Assembly (NCBI RefSeq): GCF_014191775.1
Contig: NZ_JACHXA010000005.1
Coordinates: 62,001-126,000, forward strand
Direction: 5' to 3'
Length of the DNA stretch: 64,000 bases
Source: Limibacillus halophilus
Lineage (GTDB): Bacteria; Pseudomonadota; Alphaproteobacteria; Kiloniellales; CECT-8803
Positions 9,120 through 18,539 of this stretch are shown piece after piece. The translations under genes and the position numbers were made by a program. The notes beneath the pieces are model-generated. The model was not told the origin of the DNA. It saw only the letters and a list, made by a program, of their open reading frames with translations, and ran no database searches. Each line of letters starts with the position of its first letter. The first letter of the stretch is position 1.

Positions 9120-10244
9120 TTGACCGATAGCGCCGCTGATCTTGGCTATATGCGAGCGGCCTTGTCGCTTGCTCGTAGAGGCCTGGGCCGTGTCGCGCCG
9201 AACCCCGCGGTCGGCTGTATCATCGTTAGCCAGAATCAGATTGTCGGGCGTGGATGGACACAACCGGGCGGGCGCCCGCATGCCGAAACCGAAGCGCTGG
9301 CCCAAGCAAGCATCGCTGCGCGCGGTAGCACCGTTTACGTTACCCTGGAACCCTGTTCCCATCATGGTCAGACCGGTCCTTGTGCTGAGGCTTTGGTGAA
9401 GGCCGGCGTCGCCCGTTGCGTGGTGGCTATGAACGACCCGGATGAAAGAGTGCGTGGGCGCGGCGTTAAAATGTTGCGTGAAGCGGGAATCGCTGTTGAA
9501 ACCGGATTGCTGCGGCATGAGGCCGAACGGGTGAACGCAGGCTATCTGCTGCACCGGTTGCATGGTCGGCCGTTAGTGACGCTCAAACTTGCGACGACTT
9601 TGGATGGTCGCATCGCAACACACACCGGAGAAAGTCAGTGGATCACCGGCAATAGTGCGCGGGCCTTCGGGCATCGTTTGCGGGCGACCCACGATGCCAT
9701 ACTGATCGGCGGGCGAACGGCTCTCTACGATAATCCGCGTTTGGACTGTCGCCTACCTGGCCTGGAAACGCGGTCGCCGCTGCGCGTCATCATGGATGGC
9801 AGTTTGGTTTTGCCGTTAACCCATCATCTTGTCGCAAATGCGGGGGCCAGGGCGGGAAATTGTTCGACGTTGTTGTTCACGAGGGAAGGACATCCCAAGG
9901 AGCGTGTGGCTGCCTATCGGAGTGCCGGTGTCGAGGTCATCGAACTGCGGCCGGATCAACCGGGCGGGCTTTTGCCACCGGATGGTGTTCTAGAAGCGCT
10001 GGCGGCGCGCGGCGTGACACGTGTGCTGTGCGAAGGCGGCGGCGGTTTGGCCGCAAGTTTGGTGCGGGCGGGGTTGGTCGATCGCTTGATCTGGTTCCGT
10101 GCGGCGCGGCTGCTGGGGGACGACGGACGGGCGGGATTGTCGGCATTGGGGATAGACAGCCTGAAAGATTCACCTCGGTTCCGGCTTGATTTCCTGCGCT
10201 GTCTGGGCGAAGACCTGCTGGAAAGCTATAGCAAGGCCACCTAG
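9120..10244 (+). CDS. ribD: Bifunctional riboflavin deaminase/reductase RibD
   Basis: A protein of about 374 residues carrying two consecutive steps of riboflavin synthesis. The N-terminal deaminase has zinc ligand H54 with E56 (PHAETEAL) and C79 and C88 (EPCSHHGQTGPC). The C-terminal reductase starts at PLVTLKLATTLDGRIA. The start is uncertain. A TTG at 9120, 4 bp after the nrdR stop, yields an N terminus typical of the family; an ATG at 9150 would remove ten residues. Upstream frame overlapping nrdR is rejected. Confidence 0.93.
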   Translation: MTDSAADLGYMRAALSLARRGLGRVAPNPAVGCIIVSQNQIVGRGWTQPGGRPHAETEALAQASIAARGSTVYVTLEPCSHHGQTGPCAEALVKAGVARCVVAMNDPDERVRGRGVKMLREAGIAVETGLLRHEAERVNAGYLLHRLHGRPLVTLKLATTLDGRIATHTGESQWITGNSARAFGHRLRATHDAILIGGRTALYDNPRLDCRLPGLETRSPLRVIMDGSLVLPLTHHLVANAGARAGNCSTLLFTREGHPKERVAAYRSAGVEVIELRPDQPGGLLPPDGVLEALAARGVTRVLCEGGGGLAASLVRAGLVDRLIWFRAARLLGDDGRAGLSALGIDSLKDSPRFRLDFLRCLGEDLLESYSKAT

Positions 10245-10253
10245 ATCAAGCTC

Positions 10254-10856
10254 ATGTTTACAGGCATCATTACGGATCTCGGCCGCATTCGAGAGCGAAA
10301 GGACGGCGGTGTTTCGCGATTTGTCGTAGAAACCCGCTATCCGACATCGGAAATTTCCTTGGGTGCTTCAATCGCTTGCAACGGTTGTTGCCTCACGGTC
10401 GTGGAGACCGGGAGCGATTACTTTGCCGTCGATGTCTCCGCCGAAAGCTTGGCCAAAACCAACCTGGATAGCTGGCAGCCTGGCACGGCAGTGAATTTGG
10501 AGCGCGCCTTGGCGTTGGGCGAGGAACTGGGCGGACATCTGGTGTCCGGGCATGTCGACGGACTGGCCGAAGTAACCGAGCGCCGCCGTGAGGGCGATTC
10601 CTGGCGGTTTTCCTTTGTCGTGGAAGCCGCGCTGGGCCGTTTTATTGCGCCGAAAGGGTCGATTTGCCTCAACGGTGTATCGCTGACCGTCAATGAGGTG
10701 GCGGATCTGGACGACGGTCGCTGCCGCTTCGGCGTTAACATCATCCCTCACACAGCTGAGGTCACGACTTTCGCAACGACTCAAGTAGGCGACAGGCTCA
10801 ACCTGGAAATAGACCTCGTTGCACGCTACCTTGAACGACTTTCCAGCCGGGAGTAA
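10254..10856 (+). CDS. ribE: Riboflavin synthase alpha chain
   Basis: A 200-residue enzyme that dismutates two 6,7-dimethyl-8-ribityllumazine molecules to riboflavin. It starts with the near-invariant MFTGIITDLG and consists of two similar lumazine-binding barrels. ACNGCCLTV lies in the first barrel and GSICLNGVSLTVNEV in the second, with GHLVSGHVDG between them. It lies 9 bp after ribD, and its stop codon abuts the ribB start, so translation is probably coupled. Confidence 0.95.
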   Translation: MFTGIITDLGRIRERKDGGVSRFVVETRYPTSEISLGASIACNGCCLTVVETGSDYFAVDVSAESLAKTNLDSWQPGTAVNLERALALGEELGGHLVSGHVDGLAEVTERRREGDSWRFSFVVEAALGRFIAPKGSICLNGVSLTVNEVADLDDGRCRFGVNIIPHTAEVTTFATTQVGDRLNLEIDLVARYLERLSSRE

Positions 10857-12011
10857 ATGATGGACCGCACCAAGGCCGAGATCGAACGCGACGAAGCATG
10901 GCGCGTTACCTTCCGGGAAATAATCTCGCCGATCGAAGAGATCATCGAAGAAGCGCGCAATGGCCGCATTTTCATTTTGGTCGATGACGAGGATCGAGAG
11001 AACGAAGGTGACTTGGTCGTACCGGCACAGATGGCGACCCCTGAAGCGATCAATTTCATGGCAAAGTTTGGGCGGGGTCTGATTTGCCTGGCTTTGACAC
11101 ACGAGCGGATCGACCAACTTGGCTTGAAGCTGATGGAGCAGCGCAACGAGAGCCGCCACGCAACGGCATTCACCTTGTCAATCGAAGCGCGTGAGGGGGT
11201 GACCACCGGAATTTCGGCGCCTGACCGGGCACGGACGATTTCGGTTGCGATCGATCCTGCATCGAGCCCACGCGATATCGTGACGCCAGGGCATGTCTTT
11301 CCCCTGATGGCGCGGGAGGGCGGGGTGCTGGTGCGGACCGGCCACACGGAGGCGGCTGTCGATTTGGCGCGTCTTGCGGGCTTGAACCCTTCGGGTGTGA
11401 TCTGTGAGATCATGAACGATGACGGCACTATGGCGAGGCGCGACGACTTGATCGCCTTTGCACAAACCCATGGTCTGAAAATCGCGACCATTGCCGACTT
11501 GATTGCCTATCGCCGCCGCAACGAGCGTATTGTGGAACGCACGCTTGAAACATCCTTCGAAAGTCGCCACGGCGGCACTTTCAACATGGCGGTCTACACA
11601 AACAAACTGGCCTACGCCGAGCATGTAGCCTTATGGAAGGGTGAGATAGACGCCAGCGCGCCGGTGCTGGTTCGGATGCACGCATTAAACGTGCTGGACG
11701 ATGTGCTGGGCGATGGCGAAAGCGGTCGCGGCGGTGAACTACAAAGAGCAATGGAGATCATCGGTGAAGCGGGAAGAGGGGTCGTCGTGTTGCTGCGTGA
11801 GCCTTCGGCCACGAGCCTATCCGATCGACTGCGTAAACGCATGGGTCATGAGGTGAGCAAATCCGTGGAACTTCGCGATTATGGCGTTGGCGCTCAGATT
11901 CTGTTGGACCTGGGTGTAAAGGACATGGTGCTGCTGTCCAACAGCCGTAAAACGGTGATTGGGCTTGAGGGCTACGGCCTGTCTATCGTAGACCAGCGCC
12001 CTATTGAGTAA
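10857..12011 (+). CDS. ribB: 3,4-dihydroxy-2-butanone-4-phosphate synthase with degenerate GTP cyclohydrolase II domain (RibBX-type)
   Basis: A 384-residue two-domain protein. The N-terminal half is a complete DHBP synthase: ILVDDEDRENEGDLV, the FMAKFGRGLICLAL segment, and TPGHVFPL with RTGHTEAAVDL. The C-terminal half aligns with GTP cyclohydrolase II (VRMHALNVLDDVLG ... LRDYGVGAQILLDLGV ... GLEGYGLSIV). It lacks the zinc cysteines and the RQEGRGIGL catalytic segment. Such hybrids are known in proteobacteria as RibBX, so cyclohydrolase activity is unlikely. It sits in the rib operon between ribE and ribH. Confidence 0.92.
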   Translation: MMDRTKAEIERDEAWRVTFREIISPIEEIIEEARNGRIFILVDDEDRENEGDLVVPAQMATPEAINFMAKFGRGLICLALTHERIDQLGLKLMEQRNESRHATAFTLSIEAREGVTTGISAPDRARTISVAIDPASSPRDIVTPGHVFPLMAREGGVLVRTGHTEAAVDLARLAGLNPSGVICEIMNDDGTMARRDDLIAFAQTHGLKIATIADLIAYRRRNERIVERTLETSFESRHGGTFNMAVYTNKLAYAEHVALWKGEIDASAPVLVRMHALNVLDDVLGDGESGRGGELQRAMEIIGEAGRGVVVLLREPSATSLSDRLRKRMGHEVSKSVELRDYGVGAQILLDLGVKDMVLLSNSRKTVIGLEGYGLSIVDQRPIE

Positions 12012-12034
12012 CTGATCTGGAAAGAAGGGCCGTG

Positions 12035-12481
12035 ATGGCGCATGTATTGATCGTTGAGGCGCGGTTCTATGAGGACATCGCCAACGAAATGGTAAAGGGC
12101 GCCGAGGCAGCGCTAAAGCAAGCGGGCGTGACCTGGGAGCGGATCGCTGTGCCGGGCGCCTTCGAGATACCTGCCGCTGTGTCTCTGGCGGCTGAAAGCG
12201 GGCTTTTCGACGGTTTTGTCGCCTTGGGTTGCGTGATCCGCGGCGAAACAACGCATTACGACTATGTTTGCCAGGAAAGTGCGCGCAAGCTTCAAGACTT
12301 GGCTGCGGACGCGGGCTTGCCCATCGGCTATGGAATCCTCACCTGCGAGAACGACGCCCAAGCTTGGGAGCGGGCCGCAGTTGATCGAAAGAACAAAGGC
12401 AAGGATGCCGTCGAAGCTTGCCTCGCGATGATCGCACTGCGAGAGCGCTTTCTGTCGGACGACGTGGAAGCAGGCGAATGA
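12035..12481 (+). CDS. ribH: 6,7-dimethyl-8-ribityllumazine synthase
   Basis: A 148-residue enzyme condensing the RibB and RibD products into lumazine. Signatures are VPGAFEIPAAVSLAA (residues about 46-60), ALGCVIRGETTHYDYVC and GILTCENDAQAWERA. A GTG at 12032 directly precedes the ATG at 12035 in frame; either may be used after GAAGGG. The 3' end overlaps nusB by 4 bp (ATGA). Confidence 0.95.
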   Translation: MAHVLIVEARFYEDIANEMVKGAEAALKQAGVTWERIAVPGAFEIPAAVSLAAESGLFDGFVALGCVIRGETTHYDYVCQESARKLQDLAADAGLPIGYGILTCENDAQAWERAAVDRKNKGKDAVEACLAMIALRERFLSDDVEAGE

Positions 12482-12981
12482 CCGGACCGCAAGCACCTCA
12501 AACGACCCGAAATGCCAGTCCGCGCCGTCTTGCGCGATTGGCTGCGGTGCAAGCTTTGTACCAACTGGACGTCAATGGTGGAGAGCCGTCGCGGGTCATT
12601 CTCGAGTTCCTGCAGCATCGCTTGAACGATGTTGTCGAAGGCCTGGACCTGACGCAATTGGATCGGCAGCTTTTCAACGATCTCGTAGCTGGTGTCGCAC
12701 AAGACCGTGAGGCGCTCACCCAGATGGTGGCGCCTGCGTTGGTCGAAGGTTGGCCGCTGGAGCGCTTGGAGGTGCTTTTGCGCCTGATCCTGTGTTGCGG
12801 TGCGTTCGAGCTTTGGCAGCGCTCCGATGTGCCGGCTCGGGCAGTTATCAGCGAGTATCTGGAGGTCACGCACGCCTTTTTTGATGGCAAGGAGCCATCG
12901 TTCGTTAACGGCGTACTCAATCGCCTCGCCCATAGCCTGCGGGAAGACGAGTTTGGCACGGCTGCGGGCGAGGGCAAGTGA
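12478..12981 (+). CDS. nusB: Transcription antitermination factor NusB
   Basis: A 167-residue all-helical RNA-binding protein of the rRNA antitermination complex. It has RRLARLAAVQALYQLDVNG near the N terminus and VISEYLEVTHAFFDGKEPSFVNGVLNRLA near the C terminus, both family hallmarks. The start is the ATG in the ATGA overlap with ribH; the longer upstream frame would overlap ribH substantially. The ribH-nusB-thiL order is standard in many bacteria. Confidence 0.95.
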   Translation: MTGPQAPQTTRNASPRRLARLAAVQALYQLDVNGGEPSRVILEFLQHRLNDVVEGLDLTQLDRQLFNDLVAGVAQDREALTQMVAPALVEGWPLERLEVLLRLILCCGAFELWQRSDVPARAVISEYLEVTHAFFDGKEPSFVNGVLNRLAHSLREDEFGTAAGEGK

Positions 12982-12985
12982 GACG

Positions 12986-13972
12986 GTGAACGAAGTGACG
13001 GGCGAATTCGATATGATCGCTCGTCTATTTGCGCCGCTGACCGACGGTCGGCCTGGAACATTTGACCTCCGGAACGATGCCGCAACCTTCGTTGCCTCAC
13101 CCGGACATGAAACTGTCATCACCCTGGATACGCTTTGTGAGGGTATTCATTTCTTTGGTGATGACGATCCAGCGGGTGTTGCCCGTAAGCTCTTGCGAGT
13201 CAATCTCTCCGACCTGGCCGCAATGGGCGCGCGTCCTTTCGGTTATCTGCTGAGTCTGGCCCGGGGAAAGTCTCAAGACGACCCCTGGTTGGAGGCTTTT
13301 GCCGCTGGTCTCAAGGAGGACCAGAAGCTGTTCGGCGTCACATTGCTGGGTGGAGACACCACGCGGACGGAGAAGGGCCTTGTGCTCTCCCTTACAGCAC
13401 TGGGCGAAGTCCCCATGGGCAAAGCGTTGCCCAGGAGCGGGGCTCAACCGGGTGACAGCGTCGTGGTATCGGGAACGCTCGGCGATGCGGCGCTCGGCTT
13501 ATGCATTCTCCAGGGCAAGAATTTTGGCCTTGATGCGGCGAACCGAGCCCATCTTGTCGACAGGTACCATCTACCCCAACCCCGATTGCAACTGGGACAC
13601 AGGCTCGTTGGAGTGGCGCATGCCTGTCTGGATGTGTCCGACGGCTTGCTTGGTGACCTGGAACATATTGCACAGGCCTCAGAGGTGACGATTCAACTTG
13701 ATGCTTCAGCGCTGCCGTTGTCAGCCGCTGCAAGGTCGGTGTTGAACGCAGATGCGCAACTTTTGAGTAACGTTGTGGGCGGCGGTGACGACTACGAACT
13801 GGTTTTCACAGTCCCCGCGTCCGCACGGCCTGAGCTGGCGAGGATAGAAGGCGAATCGGGTATCCCGCTGACGGTCATTGGAGACGTGCTACCGGGCCCC
13901 GCGCGGGTGGAAGTGTTGGACAGCGAGAGGCAAGTCCTGCAGTTCGAAAGGCGCGGTTGGACTCATTTTTAG
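12986..13972 (+). CDS. thiL: Thiamine-monophosphate kinase
   Basis: A 328-residue ATP-dependent kinase making thiamine diphosphate from thiamine monophosphate. It has TLDTLCEGIHFF (substrate loop), RKLLRVNLSDLAAMGARP, LLGGDTTRT and the C-terminal LDVSDGLLGDLEHI. The GTG start at 12986 follows GAGGGCAAG and lies 4 bp after nusB. One oddity is the N-terminal metal motif, usually D-D-A, which reads N-D-A here (DLRNDAATF). Confidence 0.92.
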   Translation: MNEVTGEFDMIARLFAPLTDGRPGTFDLRNDAATFVASPGHETVITLDTLCEGIHFFGDDDPAGVARKLLRVNLSDLAAMGARPFGYLLSLARGKSQDDPWLEAFAAGLKEDQKLFGVTLLGGDTTRTEKGLVLSLTALGEVPMGKALPRSGAQPGDSVVVSGTLGDAALGLCILQGKNFGLDAANRAHLVDRYHLPQPRLQLGHRLVGVAHACLDVSDGLLGDLEHIAQASEVTIQLDASALPLSAAARSVLNADAQLLSNVVGGGDDYELVFTVPASARPELARIEGESGIPLTVIGDVLPGPARVEVLDSERQVLQFERRGWTHF

Positions 13973-14067
13973 GCCACTTTGATCGCTTTAACCGCGACAT
14001 GGGGTCCAGACTGTTGCTTTAAGGCGCGGCTTCTGGCATTTTCCGCGCGATTTATCAGGGGAAACGT

Positions 14068-14132
14068 AGTCCGAATTAGGGAGTCCCCCGCACTTCGGAC
14101 TGACAGTGGGGTCGGCGATTTAGCGCGCCGAC
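14068..14132 (+). promoter_or_regulatory. Two stem-loops in the hppA 5' leader
   Basis: A perfect 8-bp stem (AGTCCGAA at 14068-14075 with TTCGGACT at 14094-14101) is followed by a perfect 7-bp stem (GTCGGCG at 14111-14117 with CGCCGAC at 14126-14132). Neither has a T tract. They lie between thiL and the hppA ribosome site, so they are leader structures or the processed end of the upstream message. Confidence 0.5.
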
Positions 14133-14156
14133 GACTGTTCTAGGAAGGGAAGTTCC

Positions 14157-16241
14157 ATGACATTGGTATTGCTATTCGTCATTGCTTGCGGGCTGGCGGC
14201 GATTGCTTACGGGTTCGTAACCGGAAAGGCTGTCGTCTCGGCTGATGCCGGGTCCGCCAGGATGCAGGAAATCGCAGGCGCCATTCAAGAAGGCGCAAAC
14301 GCCTATCTGAAGCGTCAGTACACAACGGTTGCCGTTGTTGGTGTGGTGATCTTCGTAATTGGTTTCTTTCTGCTTGGGTGGGAAGTCGCCGTCGGTTTTG
14401 CCATCGGTGCGATCCTTTCGGGCGCCGCAGGCTTCATCGGTATGAATGTCTCCGTGCGTGCCAATGTGCGCACCACGCAGGCGGCCGCCACCGGCGGGCT
14501 TGAGGCCGGGCTTTCGATGGCTTTTCGGTCTGGCGCGGTGACTGGAATGTTGGTTGCCGGCTTGGCGTTGCTGGCGATTGCGATCTACTTTTCCCTGCTG
14601 ACCGGTATCGGCAATGAAGCCGGTTCTCGGACGGTTGCGAATGCACTGATCGGCTTGGCCTTTGGCGCGTCGCTGATCTCTATCTTTGCCCGTCTTGGCG
14701 GCGGTATCTTCACCAAGGGCGCGGATGTCGGGTCCGACTTGGTCGGTAAGATCGAAGCGGGCATTCCCGAGGACGATCCGCGTAATCCGGGTGTTATCGC
14801 CGATAACGTCGGTGACAATGTGGGCGATTGCGCCGGTATGGCCGCTGATCTCTTCGAGACCTACGTGGTGACCGTTGGCGCGACGATGGTTCTGGCTTCT
14901 ATCCTTTTCAATGCCAGTGGTGTGGTGAACGAACTGATGCTTTATCCGCTCTTGATTGGCGGCGTTTGCATTCTGTCTTCGATCGCAGGCACCTATTTCG
15001 TCAAGCTGGGCGCTAACAAGTCGATCATGGGCGCGCTTTACCGTGGCCTGATCGTCACGGCGGTACTGACCATTCCCGGCGTTCTGATCGCCAATCTCCT
15101 GTCAATCGGCTTTGGTGAGCCTTTCGCTGGTGCTGGCTTCACCGGTTGGTCGCTGTTTGCCTGTGCGTTGATTGGGCTTGCTGTTACCGCGGGCATCGTC
15201 GTGATCACCGAGTACTACACCGGGACCGACTACCGCCCGGTCCGGTCGGTCGCAAAGGCTTCCGAGACTGGCCACGCGACCAACATCATTCAGGGCTTGG
15301 CAGTCTCAATGGAATCGACTGCGCTTCCTGTGCTTGTGATCGTGGCGGGACTGCTTTCGACTTTTGGCCTGGGCGGTCTCTATGGTGTCGGCATCGCCGT
15401 GACCACCATGCTTGCATTGGCCGGCATGATCGTGGCGCTGGATGCTTTCGGCCCCGTTACGGATAATGCCGGTGGTATTGCCGAAATGGCCGATCTCGAC
15501 GCCAGCGTGCGTGAAACCACGGACGCGTTGGATGCCGTAGGGAACACAACCAAGGCGGTGACTAAGGGTTACGCGATCGGTTCGGCGGGTCTGGGTGCTC
15601 TGGTGCTCTTTGCGACCTATACGGAAGACTTGGCGTTTTACTTCAAAGACGTGCCGGTGAATTTCTCGCTTTCCAGCCCCTACGTGGTTTCCGGGTTGTT
15701 GGTTGGTGGGTTGCTGCCGTTCCTGTTCGGTGCCATGGGCATGATGGCCGTGGGCCGCGCCGGCGGTGCGGTTGTTGAGGAAGTGCGCCGTCAATTCCGT
15801 GAAGATAAGGGTATCATGGCCGGGACTTCAAAACCCGACTATGCACGCTGCGTGGACATGCTGACCAAATCGGCAATCAAGGAAATGGTTGTACCATCGC
15901 TGCTGCCACTCCTTTCGCCGATCGTCTTCTTCTTCGTGATCGATCTGGTCGGTGGCCGGGCCGCTGCCTTCTCGGCTCTGGGCGCCATGCTCTTGGGTGT
16001 GATCGTGACCGGTCTTTTCGTAGCCCTGTCCATGTGTTCGGGCGGCGGTGCTTGGGACAACGCGAAGAAGTACATCGAGGACGGCCATCATGGCGGCAAG
16101 GGGTCAGATGCCCATATGGCCGCTGTAACCGGTGATACCGTGGGTGATCCCTACAAAGATACCTCCGGTCCGGCCGTTAACCCGATGATCAAGATCACGA
16201 ACATCGTTGCCTTGTTGCTGTTGGCTATTCTGGCCCACTGA
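14157..16241 (+). CDS. hppA: K+-insensitive H+-translocating pyrophosphatase
   Basis: A 694-residue membrane pump with about 16 hydrophobic segments that couples pyrophosphate hydrolysis to proton export. The catalytic core is visible as [18 protein letters not shown] followed by [18 protein letters not shown], and a second acidic cluster [18 protein letters not shown] lies at the C terminus. The stretch [12 protein letters not shown] carries the K-x-x-T pair (about K466 and T469) that marks the K+-independent subclass. GGAAGGGAAG precedes the ATG. Confidence 0.96.
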   Translation: MTLVLLFVIACGLAAIAYGFVTGKAVVSADAGSARMQEIAGAIQEGANAYLKRQYTTVAVVGVVIFVIGFFLLGWEVAVGFAIGAILSGAAGFIGMNVSVRANVRTTQAAATGGLEAGLSMAFRSGAVTGMLVAGLALLAIAIYFSLLTGIGNEAGSRTVANALIGLAFGASLISIFARLGGGIFTKGADVGSDLVGKIEAGIPEDDPRNPGVIADNVGDNVGDCAGMAADLFETYVVTVGATMVLASILFNASGVVNELMLYPLLIGGVCILSSIAGTYFVKLGANKSIMGALYRGLIVTAVLTIPGVLIANLLSIGFGEPFAGAGFTGWSLFACALIGLAVTAGIVVITEYYTGTDYRPVRSVAKASETGHATNIIQGLAVSMESTALPVLVIVAGLLSTFGLGGLYGVGIAVTTMLALAGMIVALDAFGPVTDNAGGIAEMADLDASVRETTDALDAVGNTTKAVTKGYAIGSAGLGALVLFATYTEDLAFYFKDVPVNFSLSSPYVVSGLLVGGLLPFLFGAMGMMAVGRAGGAVVEEVRRQFREDKGIMAGTSKPDYARCVDMLTKSAIKEMVVPSLLPLLSPIVFFFVIDLVGGRAAAFSALGAMLLGVIVTGLFVALSMCSGGGAWDNAKKYIEDGHHGGKGSDAHMAAVTGDTVGDPYKDTSGPAVNPMIKITNIVALLLLAILAH

Positions 16242-16264
16242 TCTTCACAGGCACGGTCCTAAAC

Positions 16265-16300
16265 ATAAGCCCCGGAGAGTCATCTCCGGGGCTTATTTTA
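16265..16300. terminator. Bidirectional terminator between hppA and bamE
   Basis: A 14-bp perfect stem (ATAAGCCCCGGAGA with its complement from 16283) encloses the loop GTCA and is followed by TTTTA. On the minus strand the A-rich side also gives T residues, so it can serve both convergent genes. Confidence 0.85.
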
Positions 16301-16328
16301 TGTTCTGTACCGATTTGTTTGGCGGTTG

Positions 16329-16832
16329 CTACTTGGTGTTCTTGCTGCGGCTGGAGATCGGCTGGCGCCAGAGATTGCCCAGCATCTGCTCAAGGATCGT
16401 CAACTCGCGGCCCTCGGTTGGGGTTTCGCGGTCGATCAACTCAACCTCTTGGGCATCTTCAAGCGTATAGAGCTTGGTCTCCTGGACGATCCCAGCCGGT
16501 GTAAAGCTTATTGCAAAAACGGAGCGTTCAATTTCTTCGGCCGGGAATACCGATGGTCCTTGTTCGGCTCGCGATCCGATGTAGTACCAAATGTTATCCT
16601 GGAATGTGGAAAGCGTCGAAGGGCTGCCCAGCTTGTTGAGAACGTCATTGCGGTTGTCGACTCCAGGGTGAATCTCGGCCAGCACCTCCGGGTCCGGCAT
16701 ATTGCCATGAACCTTGATCTCGTTGCTGCAAGCCCCCAGTAGGAGAACACTCGAAAGCAAGAGGACACGTAGTCTCCTGTTTCTAACGGTTCGGTGGGTC
16801 GCAATGGATAGGTGCATCATCGGGTCCGCCAT
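16329..16832 (-). CDS. bamE: Outer membrane assembly lipoprotein BamE (SmpA/OmlA)
   Basis: A 167-residue lipoprotein. The signal peptide ends in a lipobox LLGAC with the lipidated C35 if the first ATG is used; in-frame ATGs at 16820 and 16817 are alternatives. The mature part holds EIHPGVDNRNDVLNKLGSPS, the SmpA/OmlA signature, then WYYIGSR. BamE is part of the BAM complex that folds outer-membrane proteins. It is transcribed divergently from the UQCC chaperone gene. Confidence 0.9.
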   Translation of the reverse strand: MADPMMHLSIATHRTVRNRRLRVLLLSSVLLLGACSNEIKVHGNMPDPEVLAEIHPGVDNRNDVLNKLGSPSTLSTFQDNIWYYIGSRAEQGPSVFPAEEIERSVFAISFTPAGIVQETKLYTLEDAQEVELIDRETPTEGRELTILEQMLGNLWRQPISSRSKNTK

Positions 16833-16951
16833 TGTCTGCGCCGTTCACCCAAGGGGTTCATGGCGCCATTTCATGCTACCCATTGATTACCGCCTTCCGA
16901 GGCCTTATTGCAAGCACAGCAGCACTGGATTTCCCGTTAGGAAGGTTACCA

Positions 16952-17503
16952 ATGCCCCTCAAGGACATTATCTTCGGTAAAGATCGCTACAGCAAAAGCG
17001 CTCATAGGCTCTATGTCGCCGTGGTCGAGCAAGCGCGTAATCCGGTTTTCTATAGCGATCTTGGGGTGCCGGACAGCTTGGACGGCCGGTTCGAATTGAT
17101 CTCGCTGCACACTTTTTTGGTGCTTCATCGCTTGAAGTCCGAGACTGGTGAGGCCGGTCTCGCCATAGGTCAAGGTCTCGTCGATCTGATGTTTGCCGAT
17201 ATGGATCAGTCGCTGCGCGAAATGGGCGTTGGCGACATGGGTGTGGGAAAGCGCGTGAAAAAGATGGCGGAAGCCTTTCAGGGGCGTGTTGCAGCTTATT
17301 CTTCGGCGCTTGTAGCGGATGAGGAAACCCAGCTCCATGATGCGCTGCGCAGAAACCTCTTTGGCACCAGAGATCAAGTCGAAGCGCACGATCTCGGACA
17401 GATTTCAGATTATCTGCGCCATCAGGCAGCTTTCTTGGGCCAACAGAAAAGCGCTGATATACTGCAAGGCATCATTGCCTTTTCGCAGCCGGGACAGAAG
17501 TAA
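16952..17503 (+). CDS. Ubiquinol-cytochrome c chaperone family protein (CBP3-like)
   Basis: A 183-residue soluble protein. The blocks AHRLYVAVVEQARNPVFY (residues about 15-32), RFELISLHTFLVLHRLK, and LFADMDQSLREMGVGDMGVGKRVKKM match the UQCC1/CBP3 family, which in mitochondria assists cytochrome bc1 assembly. The ATG at 16952 has an AGGAAGG site and matches homologue N termini; the upstream open frame lacks family sequence. It precedes the DUF177 gene as in many alphaproteobacteria. Confidence 0.9.
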   Translation: MPLKDIIFGKDRYSKSAHRLYVAVVEQARNPVFYSDLGVPDSLDGRFELISLHTFLVLHRLKSETGEAGLAIGQGLVDLMFADMDQSLREMGVGDMGVGKRVKKMAEAFQGRVAAYSSALVADEETQLHDALRRNLFGTRDQVEAHDLGQISDYLRHQAAFLGQQKSADILQGIIAFSQPGQK

Positions 17504-17581
17504 TGCCGATTGGTGGTTATCGGCATTGACCCTGACGGGCCGCTCTTCTATGTTCGCGCCCTTCCGCCGCCTGCGGAAGTA

Positions 17582-18151
17582 ATGGGAACGTTCTTCATGG
17601 TTGAGGCAACTTCAGAGTTTCATCGCCCTTTTGACCTGGAGGGTTTGGGGCAGGCTGGCCGCATCGTTCGGATCGATGCGCGGGCCGAGGAATGTGAAGC
17701 CCTGGCGCGTCGATTGGGCTTGGTGTCGCTCGAAGCGCTAGGCGGAGACCTTGAGTTACGGCGACTGGGCGGCGGTATTTATGAGGTGACCGGGCGTTTT
17801 ACGGCGCGCATTTCGCAGAGTTGCGTCGTAAGCCTGGAGGCATTCGATAGCATGCTGGAAGGTGACTTCGAGCAGCGTTATGTTGTTGGTGGGGCAGGTG
17901 CCGAGGACAGCGATCTCCTGGACCCGGAGGGCGATGAGCCGCCGGAGGTACTGGAAGAATCGACTCTGGACTTGGGCGAGGCTATGACACAGGAACTAGC
18001 GATTATGCTGGATCCACATCCCAGGAGGCCCGGTGCCAACCTGGATCAGTCGGAATTTGGACCGCGCATTGCGGTCGAAGAGGAAGGCGAGCGGGCAAAT
18101 CCCTTTGCGGACCTTGCGCGTTTGGTAAAAGGCTCCAAAAGCGAACCCTGA
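17582..18151 (+). CDS. DUF177 (YceD-like) protein
   Basis: An acidic protein of about 189 residues in the DUF177 family, members of which sit next to rpmF and are implicated in large-subunit ribosome or 23S rRNA maturation. The N-terminal EFHRPFDLEGLG and the central GRFTARISQSCVVSLEAF with EGDFEQRYV are recognisable. Only one cysteine remains where many homologues have a C-x-x-C. ATG at 17582 follows GGAAG; ATG at 17597 would also fit homologue N termini, and a TTG at 17510 is less likely. Confidence 0.85.
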   Translation: MGTFFMVEATSEFHRPFDLEGLGQAGRIVRIDARAEECEALARRLGLVSLEALGGDLELRRLGGGIYEVTGRFTARISQSCVVSLEAFDSMLEGDFEQRYVVGGAGAEDSDLLDPEGDEPPEVLEESTLDLGEAMTQELAIMLDPHPRRPGANLDQSEFGPRIAVEEEGERANPFADLARLVKGSKSEP

Positions 18152-18277
18152 TTGGGATGCTGGCAGAGTATGGTGGCAGCGGCTGTCCATAGCTTGGACT
18201 TGCTGCATGCTGGCTTTTTGGCTACAAGCGGGCGTTTCAAGGCGCTCTCTATTAGAATACTATGAGGATGACGAGCG

Positions 18278-18460
18278 ATGGCCGTTCCTAAGAAGAAAGT
18301 ATCCAAGTCAAAGCGTGACATGCGTCGGTCGCACCACGCTCTTGGAAAGTCGAATCCGAATGAATGCCCGAACTGTGGCGAATTGAAGCTGCCGCACCAT
18401 GTTTGCACCTCTTGCGGCCACTATGATGGCCGTGACGTGGTCGAGACGGAAGCGGTCTGA
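18278..18460 (+). CDS. rpmF: 50S ribosomal protein L32
   Basis: A 60-residue basic protein starting [20 protein letters not shown], the universal L32 N terminus. A complete zinc ribbon is present: C30, C33, C43 and C46 (the C+ form). It lies between DUF177 and plsX, the conserved order that couples ribosome and membrane lipid synthesis. Confidence 0.98.
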   Translation: MAVPKKKVSKSKRDMRRSHHALGKSNPNECPNCGELKLPHHVCTSCGHYDGRDVVETEAV

Positions 18461-18539
18461 GGCCCTGCATCGTGCTTCTGGCAGTCTCTTTGGCCGGAAG
18501 CACGACTGAAGGCTTCGCATTTGCCATGAAAGCCAGACC

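Noticed and set aside
10200-10870. FMN riboswitch in the riboflavin cluster
   Set aside because: Genes are packed with gaps of 0-10 bp, and no riboswitch-sized leader is present before ribE or ribB.
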